Below are positions 50,632 through 59,332 of a stretch of 64,000 nucleotides of DNA, in pieces (within the stretch, counting starts at the first letter, position 1; each line of letters starts with the position of its first letter). The position numbers and the translations under genes were made by a program. The stretch spans positions 1 through 64,000 of the forward strand of contig UPZS01000003.1 of assembly GCA_900538905.1 (NCBI GenBank). The letters are read 5' to 3'. The notes beneath the pieces were generated by a model, which searched no databases, was not told the DNA's origin, and saw nothing but the letters and a program-made list of their open reading frames with translations. Origin of the DNA: an uncultured Sutterella sp. Its GTDB lineage: Bacteria; Pseudomonadota; Gammaproteobacteria; Burkholderiales; Burkholderiaceae_F.

Positions 50632-51174
50632 TTAGGCGTTGGCTTCCGGAGCGGCAGGAGCAGCAGCGGCTGCTTCGGCCTGCTTCTGGGCCTGCTGCGC
50701 CATGCGCTGCTGATAGAGGCCTTCGAAGTTAACTTCGGGCAGATGCACTGGCGGCAGTCCCGTACGATTAATAAGGTCGGCCAAATTGGCACGCAAGTAG
50801 GGGTAGATGGTGCTTGCGCACAGCACATTGAGGATGTGATGAACACCTTCCTGCGGAATACCACGGATCTCAAAAATACCGGCCTGCTTGCCTTCAACGA
50901 GGAACATAGCCTGGCCCTTCACGGATACCGTGATCGTGCCGCGCACCACCACCTCATACGTGTTGGGGATCTGAAGCGCACGCTGAGACACTTCGAACTG
51001 AATGTCAACATTGGGCTGCTCTTCGGGCGTGGTCATGAAAATCTCGGGTGCGTGCGGCATTTCGAGCGACGCATCCTTCATGTAGCAGCGAACAAGCTGG
51101 AAGAACGGTTCGTTCTTGTCCTGAGCCTGCTGAGCCTGACCTTCTGTATTTTCCGTGCGGTTTTCTTCTGCCAT
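50632..51174 (-). CDS. secB: protein-export chaperone SecB
   Basis: The 180-residue chaperone keeps precursors unfolded for SecA. Family motifs are PFFQLVRCYMKDASLEMPHAPEIF, FEVSQRALQIPNTYEVVV, FLVEGKQAGIFEIRGIP and CASTIYPYLRANLADLINRTGLPPVHLPEVNF. The N-terminus is Gln/Glu-rich and the C-terminus Ala-rich, both disordered. It follows the YibN-like gene, the conserved yibN-secB order (here without grxC). Confidence 0.95.
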   Translation of the reverse strand: MAEENRTENTEGQAQQAQDKNEPFFQLVRCYMKDASLEMPHAPEIFMTTPEEQPNVDIQFEVSQRALQIPNTYEVVVRGTITVSVKGQAMFLVEGKQAGIFEIRGIPQEGVHHILNVLCASTIYPYLRANLADLINRTGLPPVHLPEVNFEGLYQQRMAQQAQKQAEAAAAAPAAPEANA

Positions 51175-51232
51175 TTTGGCTTACTCCGTCAATGGGTTTT
51201 CTTGAGTGAATAAATGGAAATCTTTGTGTCTT

Positions 51233-51634
51233 TTAGCGGCTAAACGGCGTACCGGATCGACGCCATGCATTCAAGCCGCCCTGCAGAATGTAGACCTGCT
51301 TGCAGCCGACACCGCGTAGCAAGGGTGAAGCCATGCGAGCACGCTTGCCGTCTTCGTCAACAAGCAAAATGGGTTTGGTCTTGTCCAACTTGTCAAGTTC
51401 ATAATGAATGCGGTCGGCCGGGATATTGACCGAGCGGGCAATGCATTCCTTCTTGAAGTCGCTCGGATCGCGCAAATCAATGATCTGGGCGCCTTTATGG
51501 TTAATGAGATCGGTAGCCGAAGCGTTATCCAGTTCCGCAAAGCGGCGGCGATTGATATAAGGAGCTGCAAGCGTCACCACGCAGACCAGAATGATGACCA
51601 AAAGCAGGATATTGTCGATCAGAAATTGGTTCAC
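51233..51634 (-). CDS. yibN: YibN-like membrane-anchored rhodanese domain without the catalytic cysteine
   Basis: The 133-residue protein has an N-terminal membrane helix (about 8-25) and one rhodanese domain: GAQIIDLRDPSDFKKECIARSVNIP and VDEDGKRARMASPLLRGVG. In active rhodaneses the loop starts with cysteine; here it is Asp-Glu-Asp-Gly, so sulfur transfer is not expected. This degenerate form is typical of YibN upstream of secB. The start is a GTG with AGGA 10 bases before it. Another rhodanese in the sulfite locus (17186) keeps its cysteine and is unrelated in role. Confidence 0.85.
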   Translation of the reverse strand: MNQFLIDNILLLVIILVCVVTLAAPYINRRRFAELDNASATDLINHKGAQIIDLRDPSDFKKECIARSVNIPADRIHYELDKLDKTKPILLVDEDGKRARMASPLLRGVGCKQVYILQGGLNAWRRSGTPFSR

Positions 51635-51903
51635 AGCCGTATGTTCCTGTTTCTTTGAATGACTTGCCCGGGCCTTTATTCAAAGGTCGCCTCGGGAGGA
51701 TGTGGGGGCACAAGCCCGACTTTTCAACCCATGCAGCAAGCCGTTAAACATGAGCAACGGATTATAAAGTCATGCGCCCAAAGCTTGCACTCCAAAAAAC
51801 GCATCCAATCGAGCTTCCACTACAATTATGATCGCCTCGCGGCGGTGCGTTGTGTCCGCAGCGAGCGTTTGTGTTGCCTGCTTGTTTTTGCGACTGCCCT
51901 TTC

Positions 51904-53244
51904 ATGCTCTTCGCACTTCCTGCCAAACTGTTCGTGATTGCGGCATTTGCCGCAGGGCTGGTCGCGCCTGTCGTACAGGCAACAGCGGCACCGGCCAAGC
52001 AGTCAAGTAGCCAACCGAAACAAAAGAAAAGCTCTTTGCAAAAAGAGCAGCGTTCGATCAAGGGGCAAATCTCTTCGATCAAAAAAGAGATTTCTGAGAA
52101 AGAAGCCAGTCTCGACAAAGTCAACAGCGAACTTGCCGCTTCGGAAAAGGCCATCTCGCAGAGCAATCGAACCCTCAAGGAACTCGGCGACAAAAAGCAA
52201 AATGTCGAGAATCAACTCGAAGACCTCAAGCGCGAAGCCGGCATCGTAAGTCTGCACGTCTCGGAAGCCGAGGATCTCATCGCAAGCATCAGCCAGGCTC
52301 AGTTCGTCAATTCACGCCGTCACCCGTGGCAAACGGCCCTCGTCGGCAACAATCCCAACGACATTGCGCGTATGTCGGCCATCCTGCAGTACATGGCCCG
52401 CGAACAGGACCGCACCATTGACCGCTTGGCCAATCGCCGCAAGAACATCGAAATCGTGACGGCCAAAACGAATGAAACGCAACAGGAATTGATTCGCATC
52501 GAAACTGCCGAACAGAAGAACCGTTCGGAACTCGAACGCGAAAAGACGCGTCGCGAAAGCGCTTTTGCGCAGCTCAAAAAAGAACTCAGCTCTCAAAAAG
52601 CCCGCTATGAGCAGTTGGTCAAGAACGATCGGCAGCTCACTGACCTCATTGCCGACATCGACAAGCAGATTGCTGCGGCAGCCGCGCGAGAACGCGCCAA
52701 GAAAGCAGCGCTTGCCGCCGCCAAGCGCCGCGAGCAAGAAAAGGCCGCAGCCAAACGCAAAGAATCAAAGAAGACGACGCAGACGGCAAAAATGGCCAAG
52801 CCGGATCCGCGCCGCACCACCGTTGCTCCGACCACCGGCAACTTCGGCAAATTGCGCGGCAAACTCACCATGCCGACCAAAGGCACGATCGTAGCCAAGT
52901 TCGGCCAGAAGCGTGAAGGCGCCGCCTCCACGCTTGCCTGGCGCGGACTTCTGATTCGCGCCAAGCAAGGACAGGACGTCGTTGCCGCCGGTCCCGGCAC
53001 CGTTGTCTTTTCCGACTGGATGCGCGGCTTCGGCAATCTGCTGATCGTCGATCACGGCTCCAATTACCTTTCGGTCTACGCCAACAACGAAACACTTTAT
53101 AAGAGCGTGGGCGACGCCGTTAAACAAGGCGAAACAATTGCCAGCGTCGGAAGCTCGGGTGGCGAAGATGCCCCTGGCTTATACTTTGAGCTCCGCTACA
53201 AAGGCAAACCCTTTGATCCGTCGCGTTGGATCGCCAAAAACTAG
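51904..53244 (+). CDS. envC: EnvC-like murein hydrolase activator
   Basis: The 446-residue exported protein has a signal (LPAKLFVIAAFAAGLVAPVVQA), a long coiled coil (about 30-285: SIKKEISEKEASLDKVNSEL and similar heptads) and a C-terminal LytM/M23 domain. In that domain the metal ligands of true endopeptidases are changed: the usual H-x-H segment reads YFELRY, as in EnvC, which activates amidases AmiA/AmiB at the septum rather than cutting. The upstream TTG/ATG alternatives lack signal sequence. The ribosome site is weak. It starts the envC-ctpA-moeB cluster. Confidence 0.88.
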   Translation: MLFALPAKLFVIAAFAAGLVAPVVQATAAPAKQSSSQPKQKKSSLQKEQRSIKGQISSIKKEISEKEASLDKVNSELAASEKAISQSNRTLKELGDKKQNVENQLEDLKREAGIVSLHVSEAEDLIASISQAQFVNSRRHPWQTALVGNNPNDIARMSAILQYMAREQDRTIDRLANRRKNIEIVTAKTNETQQELIRIETAEQKNRSELEREKTRRESAFAQLKKELSSQKARYEQLVKNDRQLTDLIADIDKQIAAAAARERAKKAALAAAKRREQEKAAAKRKESKKTTQTAKMAKPDPRRTTVAPTTGNFGKLRGKLTMPTKGTIVAKFGQKREGAASTLAWRGLLIRAKQGQDVVAAGPGTVVFSDWMRGFGNLLIVDHGSNYLSVYANNETLYKSVGDAVKQGETIASVGSSGGEDAPGLYFELRYKGKPFDPSRWIAKN

Positions 53245-53295
53245 GCTTCGTACGGATCACTGTACTCAATGCCAGCCATTGGAAAGCAATAAAAC

Positions 53296-54891
53296 ATGAC
53301 CTCTCAACGACTCAAAGGCACCGCTTTTGCCTTTTTTCTTGCCGCCGGTACGCTCTTCGGCGGATCCGTTCTTGCCGCTGACACACAGCCCCAGGCGCAG
53401 GAACCAACACAAGCCGAGGAAAGCATTCCTCTTGAAGAAATCGGCCTCTTTGCGGACATTTTCGGCACCATCAAGAACTATTACGTTGATGAAGTGCCGA
53501 GCAATGATCTGATTGAAAACGCTATTCGCGGCATGGTTGAGGGGCTTGATCCGCACTCGTCCTATCTTGATTTCAACGATTTCAAGGACATGGAAGAGTC
53601 CACGATGGGAGAATTCGGCGGGCTCGGCCTTGAAGTCACCAAAGATGCGCAAGGCGTGCGTGTCGTCAATCCGATTGACGATACGCCCGCGGCTAAAGCC
53701 GGCGTCATGGCCGGCGACTTGATCGTCAAGATTGACGGCAAGTCCACGGCCGATCTGAGCCTCAACGAAAACGTGAAGCTCATGCGCGGCAAACCCAAGA
53801 CGTCAATTACGCTCACCATCGCTCGCAAAGGTGTGGCCAAACCCATTGTTATCAAACTGGTGCGCGACATCATCAAGATTCAGTCGGTAAAGTCCAAATC
53901 CTTGGGTGACGGTCTGGCCTACATCCGCATCTCGCAGTTCCAAGAACGCACGGCAACCGACGTAGCTGATGCCCTCGCAAAGCTCAACAAGGAAAAGCCG
54001 CTCAAGGGCGTGGTGCTTGATCTGCGCAACAACTCAGGCGGACTTCTCAATGCGGCAATCGGCGTTTCTGCTGCCTTCATCAAACCCGGTAGCCTTGTGG
54101 TGTCCACACGCGGCCGCAATCCGGAAGACGAACGCAAGTTCAACGCCGTTGAAAAGGACTACGCCACCGGCAAGTCGAGCCAGGACAACATCGCACATCT
54201 GCCCGAAATCACCAAGACGGTACCCGTCGTTGTCCTCATCAATTCAGCTTCGGCATCCGCCTCGGAAATCGTCGCCGGCGCACTGCAGGATCACAAACGC
54301 GCCACCATCATGGGCACACGCAGCTTCGGCAAAGGCAGCGTTCAGACCATCATCCCGATTCGGATGAAAAAAGATCAGACGACCGGCGTCAAAATCACAA
54401 CGGCTCGTTACTACACCCCTTCGGGCCGCACGATTCAGGCCACGGGCATCACGCCCGACATTGCCGTTGACGATACGCCTGAAGGCAACTATCCCTCCTT
54501 CTCGATTCGCGAGTCGGAACTTGCGCATCACCTTGAAGTGAAGGACGAAAAGAAGTCCGGTCAAAAAGACGGAGTCAAGCCTGAAGTCAAGAAAGACGAC
54601 AAAGTGAGCGCCCCGCACGATAAGGAAGACAAGAAGGCCGCCAAAGAGCTCTCGGACGAAGAAGAGGTCACCATGCCCAAGCTTCGCTACATCTTTGGTG
54701 ACGAAAAAGACTTCCCGTTGCAGCAGGCCAAGGCCTTCCTGAAGGGTGAACATGTCGTCACGCACGAGGAAACGCAAGCCAAGCTCAAGGCCGAACGCGA
54801 CAAGAAGAAGGCTGAAAAAGCCGCCAAGGACAAGCAACAGGGCAAAGCTCAAAACAAGACGGGCACCCCAACTGAAACTGAAAAGAAGTGA
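53296..54891 (+). CDS. ctpA: carboxy-terminal processing protease CtpA (S41)
   Basis: The 531-residue periplasmic serine protease has a signal peptide (cleavage near VLA), a PDZ domain (about 105-185: GLGLEVTKDAQGVRVVNPIDDTPAAKAG) and an S41 domain with the catalytic serine in SASASE (319-324) and Lys346 in FGKGSVQT. A Lys/Glu-rich C-terminal tail of about 110 residues is longer than usual. It trims peptidoglycan hydrolases or lipoproteins in relatives. Its TGA overlaps the next ATG. Confidence 0.93.
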   Translation: MTSQRLKGTAFAFFLAAGTLFGGSVLAADTQPQAQEPTQAEESIPLEEIGLFADIFGTIKNYYVDEVPSNDLIENAIRGMVEGLDPHSSYLDFNDFKDMEESTMGEFGGLGLEVTKDAQGVRVVNPIDDTPAAKAGVMAGDLIVKIDGKSTADLSLNENVKLMRGKPKTSITLTIARKGVAKPIVIKLVRDIIKIQSVKSKSLGDGLAYIRISQFQERTATDVADALAKLNKEKPLKGVVLDLRNNSGGLLNAAIGVSAAFIKPGSLVVSTRGRNPEDERKFNAVEKDYATGKSSQDNIAHLPEITKTVPVVVLINSASASASEIVAGALQDHKRATIMGTRSFGKGSVQTIIPIRMKKDQTTGVKITTARYYTPSGRTIQATGITPDIAVDDTPEGNYPSFSIRESELAHHLEVKDEKKSGQKDGVKPEVKKDDKVSAPHDKEDKKAAKELSDEEEVTMPKLRYIFGDEKDFPLQQAKAFLKGEHVVTHEETQAKLKAERDKKKAEKAAKDKQQGKAQNKTGTPTETEKK

Positions 54892-55667
54892 TGACCGACG
54901 AACGCTACAGCCGTCACGTTTTTTTGAAGGAGATCGGCGCTGAAGGGCAGTCGCGCATTGCCGCAAGCCGCGTATTCGTCATCGGCGCGGGCGGCGTGGG
55001 CTGTCCCGCCGCTCTGGCGCTTGTCGAAAGCGGGATTGCGTCGCTGACGATTGCCGACGCTGACGCGGTGGATCTTTCCAATCTGCCGCGCCAGATTTTG
55101 CACACGCCCGATCGCATCGGCATGAACAAAGCGCAAAGCGCGGCCATTGCCTTACGCACCGTCAATCCGGCCGTTCCGGTCAATGTCGTCACCGACTACG
55201 TCGACGAAGAAAAACTCACGGCTCTTGCCCGAGACTGCGACATCATCATTGATGCTTCGGATAATTTCCGCACGCGTCACGCCTCCAACCGCGCGGCCAA
55301 AGCGTTGCGAAAAGTCCTGATTTCTGCATCCTCCGTGCGTTACAGCGTTCAGCTTGCTGTCTTCGACTTCCGCAGCGGCAACCCAGCCTGCTATCAATGC
55401 ACCTTCCCCGAAGACAATGCCACAGACGTGAAAGCCGCTCAGACGGGTGTTCTGGCACCAGTGACGTCCATCGCCGGCATGATGGCCGCTGAAGAAGCAC
55501 TAAAGATTGCCGCAGGACTAACTCCCGTTTCCATCGGAAGCCTTCTCATTCTCGATACGCTGTCGTGGGAATTCACCCGCATGAAGCTCGCGAGCGACCC
55601 CGACTGCCCGGTATGTGCCAAGTACCGCTGCTTTGCCGCTTCTTACCAAAGCAGACGCCCCCAGTAG
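54891..55667 (+). CDS. moeB: MoeB/ThiF-type adenylyltransferase
   Basis: The 258-residue E1-like enzyme has the nucleotide loop FVIGAGGVGCPAALALVESG, the IIDASDNFRTR segment, the cysteine region CYQCTFPED and a zinc site from CYQC with CPVC near the C-terminus. It adenylates the C-terminal glycine of MoaD or ThiS for molybdopterin or thiazole sulfur transfer; which one cannot be told from sequence. It is coupled to ctpA through TGATG. Its 3' end overlaps the convergent patatin gene by 25 bases. Confidence 0.88.
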   Translation: MTDERYSRHVFLKEIGAEGQSRIAASRVFVIGAGGVGCPAALALVESGIASLTIADADAVDLSNLPRQILHTPDRIGMNKAQSAAIALRTVNPAVPVNVVTDYVDEEKLTALARDCDIIIDASDNFRTRHASNRAAKALRKVLISASSVRYSVQLAVFDFRSGNPACYQCTFPEDNATDVKAAQTGVLAPVTSIAGMMAAEEALKIAAGLTPVSIGSLLILDTLSWEFTRMKLASDPDCPVCAKYRCFAASYQSRRPQ

Positions 55668-57904
55668 AACGTCAAAGACGAGCTTTCGCCGAATGTTCTG
55701 CCCGCGACCAGATACATGGGACCGAGCCAGGTGTCGCTTGCGATGTACAAGCTTGCGGCCTTGCGCCACGGCGTTCCTTGATCCCCAATATCCTCTGTGA
55801 TCGTGCCGTTCCACACACGCCCGACTTCAAACGAACCGCCGAGATAGATCGGCATGCGCAGTTCGCGCATGGTGCGGCTCAAGTCGTGATAGATCATCAC
55901 GCGACCGAACGCCAGCCGATCACCCGAATAACGACCGTAGGGCGAACCGGAAAGATTAAAGACGCCGCCCATGTTGTAGTTGCCGACCTCGCTTGCCGCC
56001 GCAACTCTGCCGCTCACCAAAGCCGTCGTTCGTTCGCCGAATTGAAGCGGTATAGCGGCCTTGATCTCGTAGCGCGTGTTGGAGTCCGGCTCTCCGATCG
56101 AACCCTGCGGATTAAAGTCGTAGGTCACCGAACCGTCGAAGTAGAAACCTCTGCGCGGGAAGCTCGCATCGTCGAGCGTATCGAAATTGGCACGCAGAGA
56201 CACAAACGACGAATCTTCGGTGTATTTCAGATCCGTGATGAATGTTTCCGTTTTGATACGGCTATCGTACCAGCCTGCTCCCGCAGAGACGCGACCGAGC
56301 CTTGGAAATTCGTACCCCAGGAACACACCCGCTTCGAACGTCTCGGTTCGGAACTCGCCCACCGGCGTGTCGCTGTCGCCGACGTAAAGATCAAACGGTT
56401 CCCACTGGTAGCTCACGCGCGGCATCAGAAACCAGCGTCCGCCCACGCCCAAAGGCTGGTGGAATTCGGAAAGGAATCGCTTGACCTCACCGAGCTGAAT
56501 TTCGTTGCGCCACTCACCGCCCCATTTGTTAAGCCATCCCCAGGTATGCGCCAGTAACACGTTAAAAGTGTTGGACGACTGGAAGTCAGACTGCACATTG
56601 CCGCCGAACATCAGACGGGAGTAGCCCACTGTCTTTTCTTCGGGCTCAAACACCAGCACTTCCGTGCCGTTCGGGCCGGGTTCAAAACGAAACGGCACGC
56701 TCTGAAAGTCACCTTCGGCCCAGATGTCGCGCGCGGCCTCTGCCGCTTGTTCGTTGCTCACGGGCTTGTCGGTGTCAATATCAATTGTGGCCAGCACGTG
56801 CTCGGGATTGACGTGCTCCAGACCCGCAACCTTCACTTCGGAAACGTTATGTTCACCCTCGACGAGCGTCTTTTCGTAGCGAGCGCTCAAATAGAACCGA
56901 TAGTCGTATTCGTCTTCGATGTAGGGCTCAAAGAGCTCCCTGTTGTCCATCACGGCCTTGTAGCCGATTTCGATGATGTCGCGCGACTTCATGAAGTCGC
57001 CGGAAGTCAGCTCCCCCAGATCAGGTTCGATGTAGATGTCCCCCGGCCGGATGGACTCCTTTGATTTGCGCACGTTCTGCTCGGTCAAAATATTGACCAC
57101 CTGCGCCATAACGCCCAACAGACCTTTAATGTCATCGCGCTTACCCAAAGGCGTGCCAACGTTGATCGCCACCACGCGATCCGCGCCCATATCCCGAGCC
57201 AGATCAATCGGCAAGTTGTCAATCAGACCGCCGTCAACCAAGACTCTGCCCTTGTACTCGGCCGGACGAAATGCCCCCGGCACCGACATTGAGCAACGCA
57301 TGGCCTGTGCCAAAGAGATTTCTTTTTGAAGCACCACTCTTTGACCGCTTTCCAGATCCGTGGCAACGGCCGCAAACGGGATATCCAGTTCGGAGAGGTC
57401 GTAGACGCTGTTAAAAGGCTCCGTAGAACGCTGCAAGAAGATGTCGAGTTCCTGCGAAGGAACCAACTGCCCCGAAAAGCGCAATCCGTCCCTTGTGACG
57501 CCGATTTCAGTGGGACCCAAACCTCTGCGGTCGTTGTCCTTGCCTTGCCAGTCCATACGATCGCGATCCGGACGCGGCGCAAACATGCGAGGCCAGTCAA
57601 CAGCAAGCGTGATGTCCTCAATTTGCTTGGCGCTGTAGCCAGCCGCATACGCGCCGCCCACCATTGAACCCATGCTCGTGCCGGCAATCACGTCAAAACG
57701 CACGCGAAGCTCTTCGAGCGCCTTAAGCGCTCCGATATGTGCAAAACCGCGCGCGCCGCCGCCGGAAAGCACCAGACCCAATTTAGGTCTTTCGGCTCGT
57801 GCCTGCTGCGCCTGAGCCGCATACACCGCATCCGCACTGACAAGCGTCGTCGACAGCAACGCAAACAGCGCGAGCTTCAAAGAAAAACCGAGTCGCTCCG
57901 TCAT
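55643..57904 (-). CDS. patatin-like phospholipase with BamA-type barrel (PlpD-like, type Vd autotransporter)
   Basis: The 753-residue outer-membrane protein has a signal peptide, a patatin domain (about 40-320) with the oxyanion loop GGGARG, catalytic Ser77 in GTSMG and Asp224 in DGGLIDNLP. A POTRA-like linker (about 325-410: VSEVKVAGLEHVNPEHVLATIDIDTDKPVS) and a BamA-superfamily barrel to the C-terminus follow. This order is that of PlpD, a type Vd autotransporter whose lipase is released or displayed. Start 57904 was preferred for its GGGTG site; ATG 57916 adds four residues. The 3' end overlaps moeB. Confidence 0.9.
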   Translation of the reverse strand: MTERLGFSLKLALFALLSTTLVSADAVYAAQAQQARAERPKLGLVLSGGGARGFAHIGALKALEELRVRFDVIAGTSMGSMVGGAYAAGYSAKQIEDITLAVDWPRMFAPRPDRDRMDWQGKDNDRRGLGPTEIGVTRDGLRFSGQLVPSQELDIFLQRSTEPFNSVYDLSELDIPFAAVATDLESGQRVVLQKEISLAQAMRCSMSVPGAFRPAEYKGRVLVDGGLIDNLPIDLARDMGADRVVAINVGTPLGKRDDIKGLLGVMAQVVNILTEQNVRKSKESIRPGDIYIEPDLGELTSGDFMKSRDIIEIGYKAVMDNRELFEPYIEDEYDYRFYLSARYEKTLVEGEHNVSEVKVAGLEHVNPEHVLATIDIDTDKPVSNEQAAEAARDIWAEGDFQSVPFRFEPGPNGTEVLVFEPEEKTVGYSRLMFGGNVQSDFQSSNTFNVLLAHTWGWLNKWGGEWRNEIQLGEVKRFLSEFHQPLGVGGRWFLMPRVSYQWEPFDLYVGDSDTPVGEFRTETFEAGVFLGYEFPRLGRVSAGAGWYDSRIKTETFITDLKYTEDSSFVSLRANFDTLDDASFPRRGFYFDGSVTYDFNPQGSIGEPDSNTRYEIKAAIPLQFGERTTALVSGRVAAASEVGNYNMGGVFNLSGSPYGRYSGDRLAFGRVMIYHDLSRTMRELRMPIYLGGSFEVGRVWNGTITEDIGDQGTPWRKAASLYIASDTWLGPMYLVAGRTFGESSSLTFYWGRLLW

Positions 57905-58522
57905 GCCGACACCCATTCAGACACAGCAACGCCCCAGATCGATGCCACACGGGATCGATCAAGCCACAACATGACTGTCCATGACCACGGATTCACGTCG
58001 ATTTTCCTCGATAGTAGATTCTGAAATTGGTTATGTCCTACGGTGCCAAAGATACCTGAAGACTATTCGATTCTATCTTGCGTCACCTTCGGACTAACGG
58101 CAATCGCTTTGAACATTTCACCTCATATTTTTAACCGATAGCGTAGTTTGGGCTTTTGTTCGGTTTGGTAGCTTCCTCCAAACCAACTTGCTGTACCTGC
58201 TTCAAATGCTTCGTGATTGACGATTTCGACAGCCCAGTCCTCCTGCCGTAAGCATCAATATGCACAGCTAACTGCTTGCTCTTTAAGTAGACGATAGAGA
58301 ATTTCTCTTTCATTTTCAGCATGTTAACTGGACACTCCGCCAACAACTCAACACAGAATAAGCAATTCCCGCAAACTTACCTTTATGCTCACCCGCAATA
58401 CTCCGAACTGGCATATCGGCGCAAAAGAGTCGACGCGATTTTCCGCAATACCTTACAATTAAGCGCTACGCTTGAAAGACAAGCATTTTTTCAAAGACAC
58501 CCACAGAAGAGGCCTTTTTCCC
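57905..58522. other. AT-richer intergenic stretch with a doubtful short frame
   Basis: These 618 bases separate the patatin gene from the GltL-like ATPase. Base composition is more AT-rich than the surroundings and no transporter partner of the ATPase is encoded here. A short leftward frame at 58131-58346 with helix-turn-helix-like sequence is listed separately. No repeat or insertion-sequence end was found. Confidence 0.45.
58131..58346 (-). pseudogene. short helix-turn-helix-like frame, possible gene remnant
   Basis: This 71-codon frame contains RRTGLSKSSITKHLKQVQQVGLE, which looks like a helix-turn-helix. It has no clear ribosome site, no family I recognise and no partner genes. It may be the leftover end of a transposon or regulator gene, or may not be expressed at all. 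The local AT-rich composition fits foreign origin. Confidence 0.3.
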
Positions 58523-59257
58523 ATGGCGATGATTGAAATCAAAAATGTGAGCAAGTGGTACGGTTCCTTCCAAGTTCTGAAGAACTGTTCCACGTCCGTT
58601 GAAAAAGGCGAGGTGGTGGTCGTCTGCGGCCCCTCCGGCTCCGGCAAATCCACGCTCATCAAGACCGTCAATGCTCTGGAACCGTTCCAGCAAGGTGAAG
58701 TACTCATCAACGGTATCAACGTGGGTGATCCCAAGACCGATCTACCCAAGTTGCGCAGTCACGTCGGCATGGTGTTCCAGCACTTCGAGCTCTTCCCGCA
58801 TCTGTCCATCACCGACAATCTGACGCTCGCTCAGATGAAGGTGCTTGGCCGTTCGCGCGAGGAAGCCACGGAGCGCGGTCTCGCGCTTCTTGATCGCGTG
58901 GGTCTTCTCAAACATGCTCCCAAGTTTCCCGGCCAACTATCGGGTGGCCAGCAGCAGCGTGTAGCCATCGCTCGCGCTCTTGCCATGGATCCGGTGTGCA
59001 TGCTCTTTGACGAACCGACGTCGGCTCTCGATCCGGAAATGATTAACGAAGTACTCGATGTCATGGTTGAACTCGCTCGCGAAGGTATGACCATGATGGT
59101 GGTGACGCACGAAATGGGGTTTGCCCGCAAGGTAGCCGACCGAGTGGTCTTCATGGAAGCAGGCGAAATTCTTGAAGATGCCAAGAAAGAAGAATTCTTC
59201 AGCTCGCCGCGCTCGGAACGCGCTCAGCAATTCCTCTCCAAGATTCTCTCGCACTAA
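58523..59257 (+). CDS. amino-acid ABC transporter ATPase (GltL/GlnQ type), no partners nearby
   Basis: The 244-residue ATPase has Walker A GPSGSGKST (about 36-44), Q-loop VGMVFQHFELFPHLSITDNL, signature LSGGQQQRV and Walker B MLFDEPTSALD, with VTHEMGFARKVADRVVFMEAGEI. This is the standard polar amino-acid transporter ATPase (glutamate/aspartate or glutamine). The usual binding protein and permease genes are absent on both sides, so it must partner proteins encoded elsewhere. AGAGG precedes the ATG by about 10 bases. A strong terminator follows. Confidence 0.92.
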   Translation: MAMIEIKNVSKWYGSFQVLKNCSTSVEKGEVVVVCGPSGSGKSTLIKTVNALEPFQQGEVLINGINVGDPKTDLPKLRSHVGMVFQHFELFPHLSITDNLTLAQMKVLGRSREEATERGLALLDRVGLLKHAPKFPGQLSGGQQQRVAIARALAMDPVCMLFDEPTSALDPEMINEVLDVMVELAREGMTMMVVTHEMGFARKVADRVVFMEAGEILEDAKKEEFFSSPRSERAQQFLSKILSH

Positions 59258-59282
59258 GCGAAACCTTCGCTTTTTGCAAACC

Positions 59283-59318
59283 AAAGCAGAAAAGCTCTCA
59301 CGCCTTTCTGCTTTTTTT
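59283..59318 (+). terminator. rho-independent terminator after the GltL-like gene
   Basis: AAAGCAGAAA (59283-59292) and TTTCTGCTTT (59305-59314) form a 10-bp stem followed by a run of T to 59318. It lies only 14 bases before the next start codon, so the helicase gene needs its own promoter upstream or depends on readthrough. Confidence 0.9.
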
Positions 59319-59332
59319 GTACCGGATTCCTT

